Of a stretch of 64,000 nucleotides of DNA, positions 30,371 through 43,065 are shown one piece after another; positions within the stretch are counted from its first letter, which is position 1; the number at the start of each line of letters is the position of its first letter. The DNA is taken from assembly GCA_021234155.1 (NCBI GenBank), contig JAJEKV010000071.1, forward strand, positions 560,001-624,000, in the 5' to 3' direction. The notes below the pieces were generated by a model that saw only the letters and a list, made by a program, of their open reading frames with translations, had not been told where the DNA came from and searched no databases. Both the position numbers and the translations under genes were made by a program. The DNA is from Isoetes taiwanensis (lineage: Eukaryota; Streptophyta; Lycopodiopsida; Isoetales; Isoetaceae).

Positions 30371-32980
30371 CGGCGTCACTTTTTTTTTTTTTATAATGTT
30401 ATGCATATTTTATCCTCCATAGTAGACCTTTACGAAACCGATAATCTTCATAAAAGCTTGCCCTCTATTGTGTTTGGTAACAACGGGGACATGTCTAAAC
30501 AACTACGGGCTTTACATAGCGTGGTTGTCCTTTCTTTCTAACTTGCTTGGACCTCTATTTCCTGTTAACCAAGTAGCAATATTGAGAAACTTATCCGTAT
30601 AAGCTTTCTAAACTACATGTGATTTCATCGATACAAACTTCGGCCCGATAATAATATACCCGGCATTTGAAGGTGGATTGTACCTATTAACTTTCACTAG
30701 CTTTCATTTATTGTGTGGAAAATGTAACCCATCTTGAAACAAGGTCTTAACATCTTTAAACCCATGGTTGCGAACTCCCAAATACATAGATCTCTTATTG
30801 GGTTCTTTGCATAGACATCATATCGGGGAGTATCAAGTTGAATTCTTTTTCAAATTTTTGTAACGATTGGGCACCGAACTTCTACCCCATATCTTGTATA
30901 ATTATAATACATTTCAAATAAACCATAAAATATTTGCTTCTAAATTTCCTTAATGCATTTCCTTTTCCACGTTTAGGGTTTGCCTTAACCTAGCATCACC
31001 TCAGCCCGACATCGGTTTCTTTCTACTCGTCTATCTTGCACAAGCTGGCCTATACAAACTGCAAATAGACGGTCAGATGCACGATGGCCACATACGTCTT
31101 TCTAACAGAATCCTTCTGAACACATCTGGCTTCTATACGGCTTTATCCATCTCCTTTTGGAAAGGCTTTTGTCTCTGAATATCAGGTTCAGTTTCGTCAT
31201 TTGAAGGCATGTTTGCTTCTTTTTCCTGTATCATTTTTCACAAGGTTTTCTCTCTTCCGGCTTATGAGAAACTCTTGGGCTCCTTCCGATGGATGGGTTG
31301 ATGGAACGGAGGCTCTGATATAGCCACATGTTTAGGATGGATGAAAGAAAAATATACAGAAAGGAGGCTTCCATAACTCTCGTCAATCCCAGCCAAACTA
31401 CTCTTGGAGATCTTAACGAATTATGGCGTATTTGCTAATCAGGTTCCTTTAAATACATTTTGTAGGCATTGTTTTTCTAGTCTATGTCTGGCTTTCTATT
31501 TCGGTTTGCTAAAATTATTTTGGATTCATGGATCCGCTTCATTATGGATCTGTTCATTTAGGAGCGTATTTTAATCATGGTCACTCCATGCCTTATTAGT
31601 CTGATTTGTCTAGTGTTTCACCTTACAAGATCCTTAATTTTTCTTTGGGCTCTTTGAATTAAAGAATAGATCCACTATTTTTTATTGGTCATTTCCATAG
31701 GGCTTATCTTTGTACCAAAATCCCACTCGTTATGTAGATCCGCTCTTATAAGATTACGCCACCCTTATGGGGATTCTATTATTAATTAAATCCATTTTCC
31801 GATAGCTATTCTAGTTGTACTATAGACCCATTTAAGTTATTCTCACTGTAAAATTAGCTGCAAACTTATTTTTTTAATAGGCTATAATATAGGCTTGTTG
31901 ATGCTTTTTGTGCAGATTATAACCTAGTTCTTTAGATATTCATGTACACCTAATACATGTTGGCCTGTAAATGTTCAAGGGCCTATTGTTGTCCAAGAAA
32001 TTGCTCCGCCCTTAATCTTATTCCCTCTTTTCCATATTATCATTTCTTTTGAGGTGTCATATTGTCTTTGTGAGTAATGCTCTTTTTAGTCATTATTATC
32101 CATACATTGTACTTGTAGATCTTCGTTTCTGCATCAACATAACCATAATTTGCTTCTGTGCTGTGGGATCTAGTTCTGCTACATTTATTTCAGACCATTT
32201 TCGTAACTACATGGCTTTATTATTATGATTTTACGTGTTTATTTTATGGTGAAGGGCGTTAAGCGGATGAGTTCATTGCTTACTTGTTTGTGGCTTATGC
32301 ATTTACCCTTCTCGGGCTAACTTGCATTTGGTTCCCACTTCGCGGTAACCGGACTTATCCCTCCATGTGGTGTTTTTCATGGTGTTCAAGGAGCAAAACC
32401 ACTTTGCTCAAATCTGCCGGGATTTAACCCGGAAGTTAGCTTCTTGGTGACATCTATCTACTTTTCTCTGTTTTAAGTTATTATATGTTGTTCCACCTTC
32501 TGGATGGTTAAATCATAAATTATATTATGTAAACCGGTGCTTCATATAAGCTAGTTTTGAATCATTCCTTAGATCTGCAATAATGTTGTACATTTGCAAT
32601 ATTATATGTTGTTGCTTTAAGCTCCGGACATTATGTGAATTATCTTTCAATCTGTTATATTCGAATATCATATCTCTTTTTTCTACATTGTAAAATGTTA
32701 CTTTGAGCTATTGAACTATGTGTGTAGTATTGTTGGCATTCCAAATTCTGTTCTTAAAGTTACGTTCGTTCATAGATCTATTTCTTATTCACCGTTGCTC
32801 CTTATCGGGCCTAGATTTAGATCGCGACCGTCTATTTCTAGGATTGCAATTGAAGGTTTTATTTTCCAAATGGAACTATAAGGCCTAAAAGTCATTATTT
32901 CTTATCGTCTTAACAGTTTAAAGGGTTTTTTTTTTTTAAAAAAAAAAAAACGTCTTGAAAAAAAAAAATTAATACTGACG
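30371..32980. other. AT-rich CACTA interior without genes
   Basis: About 2.6 kb starts with a T-run (30379-30391) and ends in T/A homopolymer runs (32928-32968). I found no coding frame over 60 residues and no repeats beyond homopolymers. Confidence 0.5.
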
Positions 32981-32993
32981 TTGCTTATCCTTT

Positions 32994-35910
32994 GGAATGC
33001 CAAAATTACCCTATGGACTAAGTTACACGGTCGGTTTTGCAAAAAAGCGACACACTTAGCCCTACATTGCGGTATTCAACGGCCACCTCCTAGGCCAATT
33101 GACTACGAGTGTGTTGGACATAAGATAGTTTGGCGCTTCTTGAGAAGGGTGGCCTTCGGCCACAAAACTTGGTCCCTAGGGCAATGTCGGCGTTCGAGTC
33201 CATTGGCGAGCGAATCACGGTTCCGGAGAGGGAAAGTTGCCCGTCGTCGCCCGGAACCTTCGGAGAGGACTTTTGGGGCAAAGCGCTTCCGGTGGTTTTA
33301 GGGTCCGTGCTCTTGGCGTCAACACCCCCCCTCGTCAAGACGCGGCATGGTCCTAGTCGAATCGACAAGGATAGAGCCTCCGAAAGCGTAAACCCTATGA
33401 GTTGCGAGGTTCTAGCGGGGTTTCGCGTTTTGGGTGCCGAAGCCTTTGGTCGTTTGCACTTGGGGCGTGGCCGATCACATGCGATTGAGAATGCATGCGA
33501 AGCAAAGAGGCGGAATAGAGTTTAGACTGTACTCCTCCGTTGTGGCGGTTAGAAGTCAAGGCCCACTTTTGCGGTAGCAAGACATTAAATAAATTCGTAA
33601 TTAATGCATAGTACGGACTTAAATTCTGATTTTTGTCGGCAGCTTCTAAGTCATCGCCAACATATACAGCCAATTTTCAAAATTTTTGGATAAGGTTTAG
33701 ATCAAATAGTTTGCATTAGAACGGTGCAGGCAGCTTTTGTTGGGCGGCCGGCCGCACACTTGCCCAAGTCAAACAAGGCCAGGACCTTGCAAGGCCTCCT
33801 CATTAGGGGAGAGTCCAGAACCCCAGGAGGCGAGCCCCAAAAGCTTCCCCGAGGCGACCTTTCTGGCGGCCCGGCGGGGCGTGCGCTAAAGACCACACTC
33901 CCCGGATCTCGGTTCCGTATCCGACCATTGAATCCTTTGTTCAAGGAACCTGGTCCGGAAGGTCCAAAAATCCAACATCCGTCCGGGAGAACATATCAAA
34001 CCGCCCAAGCGTCTGCGGCGGCGATGTAGAAAACCAAAGTGTTTTGTCGTTCGGACATTGCGGAGGCTCAAATGGCGATCCGACTTACGCCACATCGTCC
34101 GGAATGCCAAAATTACCCTAAGGACCAAGTTACGGTCAATTTGCAAAAGAAAGAAACACTTCACGCCCTACATTGCGATTCGGTAGCCACCTCCTAGGCC
34201 AATTGACTACGAGGTGTGTTGCACATGATATAGTTTGGCTTCTTCTTCGAAGGGGTGGGCTTCTAGCCATAAAACTTGGTCCCTAGGGCAATGTGGGCGT
34301 TCTGATTCCATTGGCGAGACAGGATCACGCGGTTAGGAGGAAGTTGCCGTCCGTCGCCCGGGGCCCGGGAGAGGACTTTTGGGGCAAGCTGCTTCCGGTG
34401 GTTTTAGGGTCCGTGCTCTGGGTCAACACCCCCCTCTACGTCAAGACATCGCCAAGGTCCTAGTCAAATCGACAAGGATAGAGCCTCCAAACATAAACCC
34501 CATGAGTTGCCAAAGGTTCTAGCGAGGGGGTTTGTGTTTTGGGTGCCGAGTTTTGGTCTTTTGCACTTGGGATGTGGCCGATCACATGCGGTTGAGAATC
34601 ATGAAGCAAGGGGAACCGACGGAATGGAGTTTGGACCTGTACTCCTCCCATTGTGGCGTCGAAGTCAAGGGCCGCTTTTGCAAAGTAGCAAGACATTCGT
34701 AAATTCGTAATTAATGCATAGTACGGACATAAATTCTGATTTTTTGTCAGCTAGCTTCCTAAGTCATCGCCAACATACAGGGCCAACTTTCAAAAATTTT
34801 TGGATAAGGTTTAGATCAAACAGTTTGCATTAGAACGGTCCGGGCAGCTGTGGTTGGGCAGTTGGTGGCACACTTGCCCAAGTCAAACAAGGCCAGGACC
34901 TTGCAAGGCCTCCTCATTAGAGGGGGAGAGTCCCAACCCCGGGGCGAGCCCCAAAAAAAAAAAAAAGGCAGCCTTTCTGGCGGCGCTTCGCGGGCGTCAC
35001 GCTAAAGACCACACTCCGGGATCTCCTGGTTCCGTGATCCAACCGTTGAATCCTTTGTTCCGGGAACCTGGTCCGAGAAGGTCCAAAAAATCCAACATCC
35101 GTCTCAAGAACATATCAAACCGCCGGGCGTCTGCAAGGGAGACAATTGTAGAAACCAAAGTGTTTTGTCGTTCTGACATTGCGGAGGGCTCGAAATGCCG
35201 ATCCGACTTCGCCACATCGTCCGAATGCCAAAATTACCCTAGGGACCAAGTTATACGGTCCAGTTTTGCAAAAGAAACAAACACTTACGCCCTACATTGC
35301 GGTGATTCAGCAGCCCACCTCCTAGGCCAATTGACTACGAGTGTGTTGCACATGATATAGTTTGGCGCTTCTTGAAGAGGTGGGCTTCTAGCCATAAAAC
35401 TTGGTCCCTAGGGCAATGTCGACGCTAGGAGTCCATTGGCGGGACGGATCCGCGGTTCCTGGAGGGGAAGTTGCCCGTCCGTCGCCGGGGGACCTTCGGA
35501 GAGGACTTTTGGGGCAAGCCGCCTGTGGTTTTAGGGTCCGTGCTGCGGCGTCAACACCCCCCTCTCTCGTCAAGACCGCGGCGCGGTCCTAGTCAAATCG
35601 ACAAGCATAGAGCCTCGAAAAGCGTAAACCCTATGAGTTGCCGAGGTTCTAGCGGGGTTTTGCGTTTTGGGTGCCGAAGTTTTGGTCTTTTGCACTTGAG
35701 GCGTGGCCAATCACATGCGATTGAGAACGCGAAGCAAGGGGAACCGGCGGAATGGAGTTTGGACTGTACTCCTCCGTTGTGGCGGTTAGAAGTCAAGGCC
35801 CGCTTTTGCGGTAGCAAGACATTAAATAAATTCGTAATTAATGCATAGTACGGGACTTAAATTCTGATTTTTTGTCGACTAGCATCCTAAGTCATCGCCA
35901 ACATACAGGC
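32994..35910. repeat. 1.1-kb tandem array, about 2.6 units, inside the CACTA
   Basis: Units start at 32994, 34101 and 35222 with (G)GAATGCCAAAATTACCCTA; periods are about 1107 and 1121 bp. The third unit stops at about 35907, at 'CATCGCCAACATACAG'. Each unit repeats the words CCACCTCCTAGGCCAATTGA and AACTTGGTCCCTAGGGCAAT. Open frames inside are not shared in phase between units, so it is not coding. Small indels between copies are frequent. Confidence 0.9.
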
Positions 35911-36309
35911 ATGTTGAGATAAACTACATCTTCGCATGTTGGTAGGGTATTAGTTCTCATAGCAGGGGACAAAATTAAAAAAATATCCGATCTATATATG
36001 TTCTTATGTTTGTCGCTTATCCGCCGTCCGCTCGAGATCCCGGCGGCTCACGCGTGGCTTTGGGGCGTATCCTACGTAGAGATGGCTGGGAGTTTACATA
36101 TAATATGTGTACCCGGTCCTACGGTCCAGATTGATCCGATCCTCCGTTGGTCCAGAGATCCGACGGCTCTCCGTTGCTTTAGATATATCCTACATGATCC
36201 TCACGGTCCGTTGATCATAATCCTTGGTCCAAGATCCTACGGCTCACATTGCATGCTCGGGCCTTGGTATTTTCAACAACTTTTAAGGAAAGGCTTTTAA
36301 AATTTTTTA

Positions 36310-36388
36310 TGTTATTGGGGGGATTCGAACCCTGGTCATTAACCCCCCAACCCCCCATTCTAACCACTAGACCAAGCATTAATTCTAT
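36310..36388 (-). other. tRNA-derived SINE head or tRNA pseudogene
   Basis: On the minus strand, box A TGGTCTAGTGG (36374-36364) and a perfect box B GGTTCGAATCC (36331-36321) are spaced about 33 bp apart, with G-runs between. This is a Pol III internal promoter layout. The stems do not form a clean cloverleaf, so a functional tRNA is unlikely. Confidence 0.55.
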
Positions 36389-36475
36389 GAATAATTTATG
36401 TTTCAAATATACTTAAGGGTAATGTCCTAATTAAGATAAAATAGAATATAACATTCGTAAGGAAATAGGAAATAC

Positions 36476-36700
36476 TTCGAAAAGTTCTAGGATGTTTTGA
36501 AAGTTTGAGAATGTTCGGAAGTTCTAGAATGTTCTAGAAATTTCTAGAATGTAAGGAATCGAGGAGAATTAAAGGGAATCTAAGGAAATCTCATAAATTG
36601 TAATAGAATCTAGGAAGATATTTACAAGTCTAAGGGAATCTCTTAAAATCTAGTTGAATCTAAGGGAATCTAAGAAAATCTTGATGGTCTTAGAGTTTTT
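36476..36700. repeat. Degenerate short tandem repeats
   Basis: First come GTTCTAGAATGTT-type words (36480-36550), then repeated GGGAATCTAAG words (36565-36690). Related words recur near 36900-36985. The region is non-coding. Confidence 0.6.
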
Positions 36701-37384
36701 TTAAGATTTTACAGAGAGCCACAATAGAATGTTCTAAAATGTTTCATAATAAAGGTGTACAATATAAATCTTGAAAAAAAATGGTCTAGATGCTCAGGGT
36801 AAGTGCCTCAGTCTAAAAATAGAAAGTGATTTAGAAATGTTGCACAGATCCAAAATAGATTATTTTGGAAGGTTCTAAATGGTCATAGGTAAGCACCTCC
36901 TAAGAGAATCTAGGGGAATATTTATGAATGCTAAATATAGTACATAGAATGTTGAAGAATATAGAGGAATCACAAGAGAATCTCAGTAGAATCGTTGGTT
37001 ACCTAGAGCACGACAGGGCCTTGCACCGTAAGAACATGCTAAAACTGGAACACGCACCGTAGGACGCGTTAAATTTCTTGTATATATATGTCGTCGTAAC
37101 AAGCGAACACGTAGCTACATATACTATTGGTGGAAACCTAACCTTTTTAAATCTAACAAAATAAAATTTTAAGATAAACTACATCTTTGCATGTTGGTAA
37201 GGTATTAGTTATCGTAACAGGTAAGGTATTACTAGTTATCATCATCGTATTATATACCTCAATAGCTCAACGGATGTAACATTTTCATGGTGGTATATTT
37301 CATAACTTTAACGGGTGTAGCAAGTCAAATAAACCCCTATCCAGTTAAATAAACCCATGTATCAAGTGTACATGCATTCTATAC

Positions 37385-37387
<3 letters not shown>

Positions 37388-37428
<41 letters not shown>

Positions 37429-37515
37429 TCGTCGTAAAAAAAAAAAACGTCGTTACAAACGTCGTTCAACGACGTTTTTTGTCGTCGTTTAACGACGTCA
37501 CGACGTCGTTAAACG
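37388..37515. repeat. Poly-A run and internal ACGACGT cluster
   Basis: About 37 A residues are followed by GGTCGTCG, another A12 and then a dense run of ACGTCGTT/AACGACG words, like the CACTA ends. It could be the end of a second CACTA copy nested in the first. Confidence 0.6.
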
Positions 37516-38683
37516 ACGACCTGTGATTTAAATCGAAAACAGGCGGCAATCCCGCCGCTTATTTTCAAGCAAGCAAAGCTTATGGAGGAGCATTTTTTGA
37601 GGCGATTTTCGGCGCGGATCTACTTTGGGATCTATTCTAACTGTAAGACAAGCTTCATAAGGTATGTGCACGGATCAACCAACTCGTTTTTTGAATCTAA
37701 ACTTGTTTTTGGGTTGTATTTGTTGTTTGTTCTTCCTTCAACCTTCATTCTTCTTCTTCCATTCTTGTATCCTTCTTCCATACATATTCTTCCATTCCCT
37801 TTGTCATCTTCTTCTTCGATTCTTCCTCCTCTTATACTACTTCTTCCTCCTCTTATTCAAATTCTTACTCTTAATCCTCCTCTTGCGTTTCATCTTCTTC
37901 GTATTCTTCCTCCCTATTTTCTGGGTTCCTCCTCTTCTTCTTAGCCTTTTCTTCTTGAATTCTTCCATTCTTCTTCTAATTTTTTTCCCATCTAAGAAGG
38001 CGTCGTTAAAAGGAGACCCTTCTTCTTTCCAAAATTTTTTTTCCTTATTAGTTGTTTTATACTATTTCTTTCTAATCATTGAATTTTTTTTTTTGCATGT
38101 ACACTCCTAGCAAAATGTGTTGTTCTTACAAAACAAGTTGGCACCTCTTCCGGTAAGGATTTAATTTTTTCAATACGCTAATAAAATACTAATGCTTTAT
38201 TTAGGTTAAATTGTTATCCAAGAAGGGGACGTCATTGAAACCACCCCTCCCCCATTGATTTTCTATATTTTTTTTCCTTTAAGTTGTTTATTTATACTAA
38301 TATTTTACTAATCATTGAATTTATTGTTTTGCATGTACACTCCTAGCAAATCGTTGTTTGTGCAAAACAACTTTACCTATTTTGTACCGGGTAAGCATTT
38401 AATTTTCAATATGCTTAATGTATTGATTAATGTATTTAGCTTAATTTATTGATTAATGTATTTAGCTAAAAAAATTGGGGCTTCATTTATTTTTGTATTT
38501 TTTTAATATATTTAAGCGACATCATTTAATGACGTTAAAATCTTATATTTCTTTATTGGTTAAATTCATTTTATAGGCTTTAGATTAAATGTATTAATTT
38601 CATTCATAATAAATGTATTAGTATTATTTTTTTCAATTTATAAAAAAAAAAAATAATAATAATAATAATAATAATACACGTAA
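37516..38683. other. Pyrimidine-rich and AT-rich CACTA interior
   Basis: 37720-37990 is a CTT/TTC-rich low-complexity tract. A segment around TTTGCATGTACACTCCTAGC (38092 and 38330) is duplicated about 238 bp apart. An (AAT)n microsatellite lies at 38651-38675. No gene is supported. Confidence 0.6.
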
Positions 38684-39065
38684 GCAACGCCGTTAAACGA
38701 CGTTGCTTACATGGTCGCCACGTCCGAACGCCACGGCAACGCCGGCCGGCTGCCCGTGGTGCCTGCCGCGTGTCGCGTGGCGGTCGTCAAACACGTGGCT
38801 ACCATCGACAACCAACTCCGCCCGGCCGACGCCACGCCGTGGCGTGGCGCCGCGATGCGTGGCGTCGTTGAACGGCGTCCGCGTCGTCGCCACGCCGCCG
38901 CTTTAAGACGACGCGCTGCACGCGTGATAGCGTCCGTCGTCGTAAAACGGCGATGCGGGCGTCGTTATAGGCGTCGTTCATCGACTTTTTGGCGTCGTTC
39001 ATCGACGTTCAAACGACGTCTGGACGTCGTAATAGACGTCGTAACAGGGCAATTTTTTTGTAGTG
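38684..39065. repeat. CACTA right subterminal repeat cluster, CpG-rich
   Basis: It mirrors the left cluster: GACGTCGT, GGCGTCGTT and CGCCACGC words, ending ...TTTTTTTGTAGTG. Frames such as 38693-39070 are repeat-derived. Confidence 0.75.
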
Positions 39066-39068
39066 GTT

Positions 39069-41290
39069 AAGGTGTCGAATGCTTCTACCTTGGGTGTTGA
39101 GGTCTCGCACATTGGAGATACGTTGGGCTTCTTCTCTTCTAATTATTGGTAGCAGTACCTGACGAAGCCACCACCTAGTTGTTGAAGGCATATCTCCTCG
39201 TCGCGGTGCCTTTCGTAAGTGCATCTCCATCTAATACGTGTGTCATAGCACATCACCCTATATTACCACAAGGTGGAATTATGGTCGTCGAGATGTTGCC
39301 TTCTCAGTTGGCTCGATGTCTGGCGGCTTGAGGCCGTAGCCACAGTATCCGAAGTCTAGCCGTTCCTTCTTCTATTTTTGAGGACGCTCGTGCGTAAGGT
39401 CGTCAAGTGTTGTCGCTGCCACAAGAGGTAGAGTTGTGTCTCGAAGATGTCCTGGTGCAAAACCTAGATGATGCACCACTCAAGGTCTTGACATGACCGG
39501 TGTTGTTTCCCATGTTGATATTGTGTTGGACAAGCGGCTCTTCTTGATCTAAGCGCTAAATTCGTAAAACATGACTCTAAACTCTGTTTCTCCACTATAT
39601 ATGTGAACGCCCGAGATATACAATAGACATATATGCATTTACATTGGGATTTTAATTCATCCATTTTTCCAAAACAACTACGAAGATCTACTTAAATGTT
39701 TATACTCCTTTAGGGTTTCCCCTCCTCCTATCGCGTTTGATTCTTCGGTTTTGCTGCATCTTCTTCGTTCTGGTTGACTCCGGGATTCCTTGAGATGCTG
39801 TTACTATTGTTGACCTTCATGTCTGATCCGAGCTCATCACCCCAAGTTGCAAAGAGTGTTCGTCGTTGTGATCCCTTGAAAAAGATGCTCTTCCTTGATG
39901 TATATGTCCGTCGTGAGGAATGCGGTGACCGCTCAACGTTCCTACATGCGGTGTGTCATTGCAAGCTTGCCGATGTGCGGTGCTATTGATCGCTTGAGTA
40001 GGATCACCTGGCTATTGCAGTCGGACATTCTTGAATGTCTTCGAAGCTCTGAGATCGTGGTCGGTAGGCAGGCATCGTCGTTCCTCCTCGAGTTGAATTT
40101 CGCCCCCGACTCACGTTGCTTGGGCTTTGCTTCATTTCGAGATGCCTCTCCTATGCCTGGAAGTGTGGTCATCTCCATTGCACCTACCATAGCTTCTCCT
40201 GGTCGCCTTTGTGTGATTTGTACCTGCTGGCTAGGCCGTCTCCTTCTTCCTTTGTGTCCCATCCACTCGAGTCTCGCACTACTTTGGCTGAAGTAGTAAA
40301 GTCGTCCTTCCTTCCGGTTTCTAGGTGTTTACGGGTCGAATTTCTTGTTCAAGCGGAATATTCTCCTCCTTGATCTTGCCCCTAATCTTTATAGGCCTTC
40401 AAGTCGGAGATGTTCCTTCCCGATATCGTCTCCTCCCCTCACGGTCTCCTACTTTTTGCTTTTTGAACCAGGTAGAAGTTCTCCTGGCGGGTGCAAGGGA
40501 GGCAGCTCGTCTGGTCAACCTTAGGTGCTTTGTGGTTGCCTAGCTTGGTTGCTCCTTTTGTCGACGTTGCATGACATTTGCTTGAGCTGCTGGACTGCAA
40601 GGTCGTGGTGGTCTTCCCTCCGGTTTCTATATGCTCCTATGTTAGCCATGACTTCTCTCCTCGACGGAAGATTATGCCCTCGCCCTTCGTCGTGATGCTA
40701 ACGTGGCATCGATGTCTAACGCCTTCCCCGCACCTTTATTTTCTTTTTGCGTTCTTCCATTTGAAACTCATGTGCGTCGAGTTGGTGAAGGCGTCGAGAT
40801 CCTCTTTCTAATGTGAGCTCATGGACGTGGTAGCCGGGAGGTTGACGTCTAGAAGATTCTTGATGCCGTTGGTTACCAAATATTCTTCCCATTTGATGAA
40901 GATTGAATATAAGCCGGTGGTGGCCTGTTCTACTCGTTTGTCGGTTGAGGTGTTTGTCGTTGTGCTTTCCTCTCTTGGATCTGCCTTTTCGGTCTCCTCT
41001 CCTTATCTGTCTGTACGTCGGCTAGGTCCTCGATGTCTTCAAGAAGTTGCGCCTCTTGCTCTTATGTGGCTCTGGCCCTGCACTTCGAAAGCAACGCTCG
41101 TATATCCTAGAGTCTAAGGGTCTACTTGAAGGGCTCCCCTACAACATTCTGGGCTCTATAAGCAAACAAGATGGCTCGAGCAGCATTACTGGAGACGTAT
41201 CTATAACCTTCAAGTTTATGGACATTAGGACGTGTGGTATGGCATGAAATGAGGTTTGTTTTGCAAAGCCTTCATGATGTTTGAGGCATA
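39069..41290 (-). pseudogene. Decayed gypsy A internal sequence, right of the CACTA
   Basis: This continues gypsy A after the CACTA insertion; it has the same GC level and texture as 28.5-29.9 kb. By position it should be Gag. The longest minus-strand frame (39942-40262) is basic and gives no motif I recognise. Confidence 0.35.
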
Positions 41291-43060
41291 CTCTAAGGTT
41301 CTAGCAGAGTTGGTTTGGGGGGGGGAGGTCCAATCTCTACACATGGAGTGACTTGGGCAGCTCTAGACTCTAGCTCCTTTCTAGGTATCCTGGCAATTGG
41401 CGGCTATATAAGTCAAACTCTATTAGAAGGACACAGAATTAGGTCAAGGTTTATGCAGAGGTGATGTACGAACAGTTGAACTTGGGTTGCTATGCTGAGG
41501 TCTAGATGACTATAACAAAGGGGTGTTCTTGAGCACTTCAACCATCATTCATTTAAATTGGGATTATGTCTTAATTTTGGGACATTTTTTCAGGTTGTAG
41601 TTTTTTAGTGATGAATTCAAGTTTACATTTCTTATTGTTTTTTTACAAATACGTAAACATTATCAAATCACATAGTTGCAAACTTTTGATCTTTTTCTTT
41701 AAAAAGAAAAAAGAAGAATAAGCATACCTATTCCTTTTTCATTCCAAAAGTAGACAAAATAATAACAAACAAATTACTTTCATAAAAGTGAAATCCCATA
41801 CAAGAAAAAAAGTTCCATTATATATTTCCGTAAAAATTACAATGTTTCTTCATCCACTATTCCAACAACTTCCACAATTTGTTTTTGAAATTGATGGGCT
41901 TGGGCTTTCTTATGTAGTCCAAAGTAGAACCCATCACATCATGCATATAATAGCATCATGCGTTAAAGATACGAAAACCACAAAACAAATAGTATTTTCC
42001 ATTACTGACGTGAAATATGAGATTCACAATTAAAAAACTTGTTTGGTAAGAGTTAAACTACAAAAGATAGAAATCTCTAAGTTAGTGCCATAATTACAAT
42101 TCTAGATGACATTCTGAACTAGAAGCAGCCACGGTGCGATATCAAACATGGTTTCATATTCTTAAAAATAAGTTCCAATTAGCCATGGCATATCAAACAT
42201 GGTTTCGCATTCCTAAATAAAAGTTCTAAATATCTTGAAATATATCTAATACACAAATATAATAATAAGATTCTAAATAGATAAAATATTATATTCACTC
42301 AAGCTCATGGTGTAACGTAAAAATTGCTTAGTTTACCTTGAAAATAAGCTTGAAAATAAGCTGAAAAGGCTCAAAAATATGTCGTAACAATTTATTTGGT
42401 TCACCTAAGAAAATACCCAAAAAGATTGATTTGACTAAAAAATAATTAAAAAGAAAAAGCTAATTGTTAGCATGAAAATAAGCCAAAACAGGCTGGAAAC
42501 ACACGCTTGGCGTGAATATGGTGGAAAGCAGAAAAGCTTCAAAATTGATCAAACTTGAAATCTGAAATATAAAAATCCTACTTAAAATCTCAAATATAAA
42601 AACCCTGAAAAGACTTAAATTGCTTACCAAAATCAAGCTCTAGCTCCGGATTCCTTGGTGAGGGCCTATTAATAATTGTTACAGTAGGTTTTATGATTAG
42701 CAAGCTGAATAATTCCTCCAGATAAACAAAACTCACAAATTTGGACTGGTCAAAAAATCAGAGGGCTGTCGGGAAGAACTGGGTGCTTGGGTGATGCCGA
42801 AAGCAACAGGCAGATGATGGAGCAGAAAAAGAAAAAATGGCAAGAATAATTGTATAGAATTGATAAATCCGTGATTTGGGAGTGATTAGCAGGGCGAGGG
42901 CCAACATTTGGAAGCCGGAATAGAGAGGGGCTGACAGGAGGGGCTGGGCAGAGGTAAGGCTTGATGCTAGTGTAACTGTAGGTGTAAATAAATCCGTGAT
43001 TTGGGAGTGATTAGCGGCGGCGGACCAAGATAAATTTGTTCTGTAAGTTACAATTCCTAG
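41291..43060. other. AT-rich sequence interrupted by gypsy B (left flank)
   Basis: No coding frame is supported. It holds a palindrome, CACGCTTGGCGTG, at 42502-42514, and a 27-bp direct repeat (TAAATCCGTGATTTGGGAGT...) at 42864-42890 and 42989-43015. It continues across gypsy B at 54316. Confidence 0.45.
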
Positions 43061-43065
43061 ATGAT

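Larger units (their letters stand above)
29874..39068. mobile_element. CACTA (En/Spm) element, probably non-autonomous
   Basis: The element is 29877-39065 (9189 bp). The left end is CACTACAAGGG and the right end, inverted, is CACTACAAAAA. The 3-bp flanks are TTT and GTT, so the target duplication is imperfect. Both ends carry dense ACGACGT/ACGTCGTT subterminal words, typical of CACTA subterminal repeats. No TNP2-type transposase frame is visible in the 9 kb. It contains a 1.1-kb tandem array and a tRNA-derived SINE head. It interrupts the Gag region of gypsy A. Confidence 0.8.

Noticed and set aside
29856-30396. Overlapping Arg-rich frames on both strands
   Set aside because: They arise from the CpG-rich ACGACGT repeats of the CACTA end.
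32981-35848. Frames of 60-168 codons in the tandem array
   Set aside because: Phase and sequence are not kept between the array units, so they are not coding.
36310-36388. Functional tRNA gene
   Set aside because: Box A and box B are present but the stems do not close into a cloverleaf with an acceptor stem.
37582-38110. Leu/Phe-rich 'membrane protein' frames
   Set aside because: They are translations of a CTT/TTC-rich low-complexity tract.
42864-43015. 27-bp direct repeat as an LTR or target duplication
   Set aside because: The copies are only 125 bp apart, with no element structure between them; treated as a local duplication.
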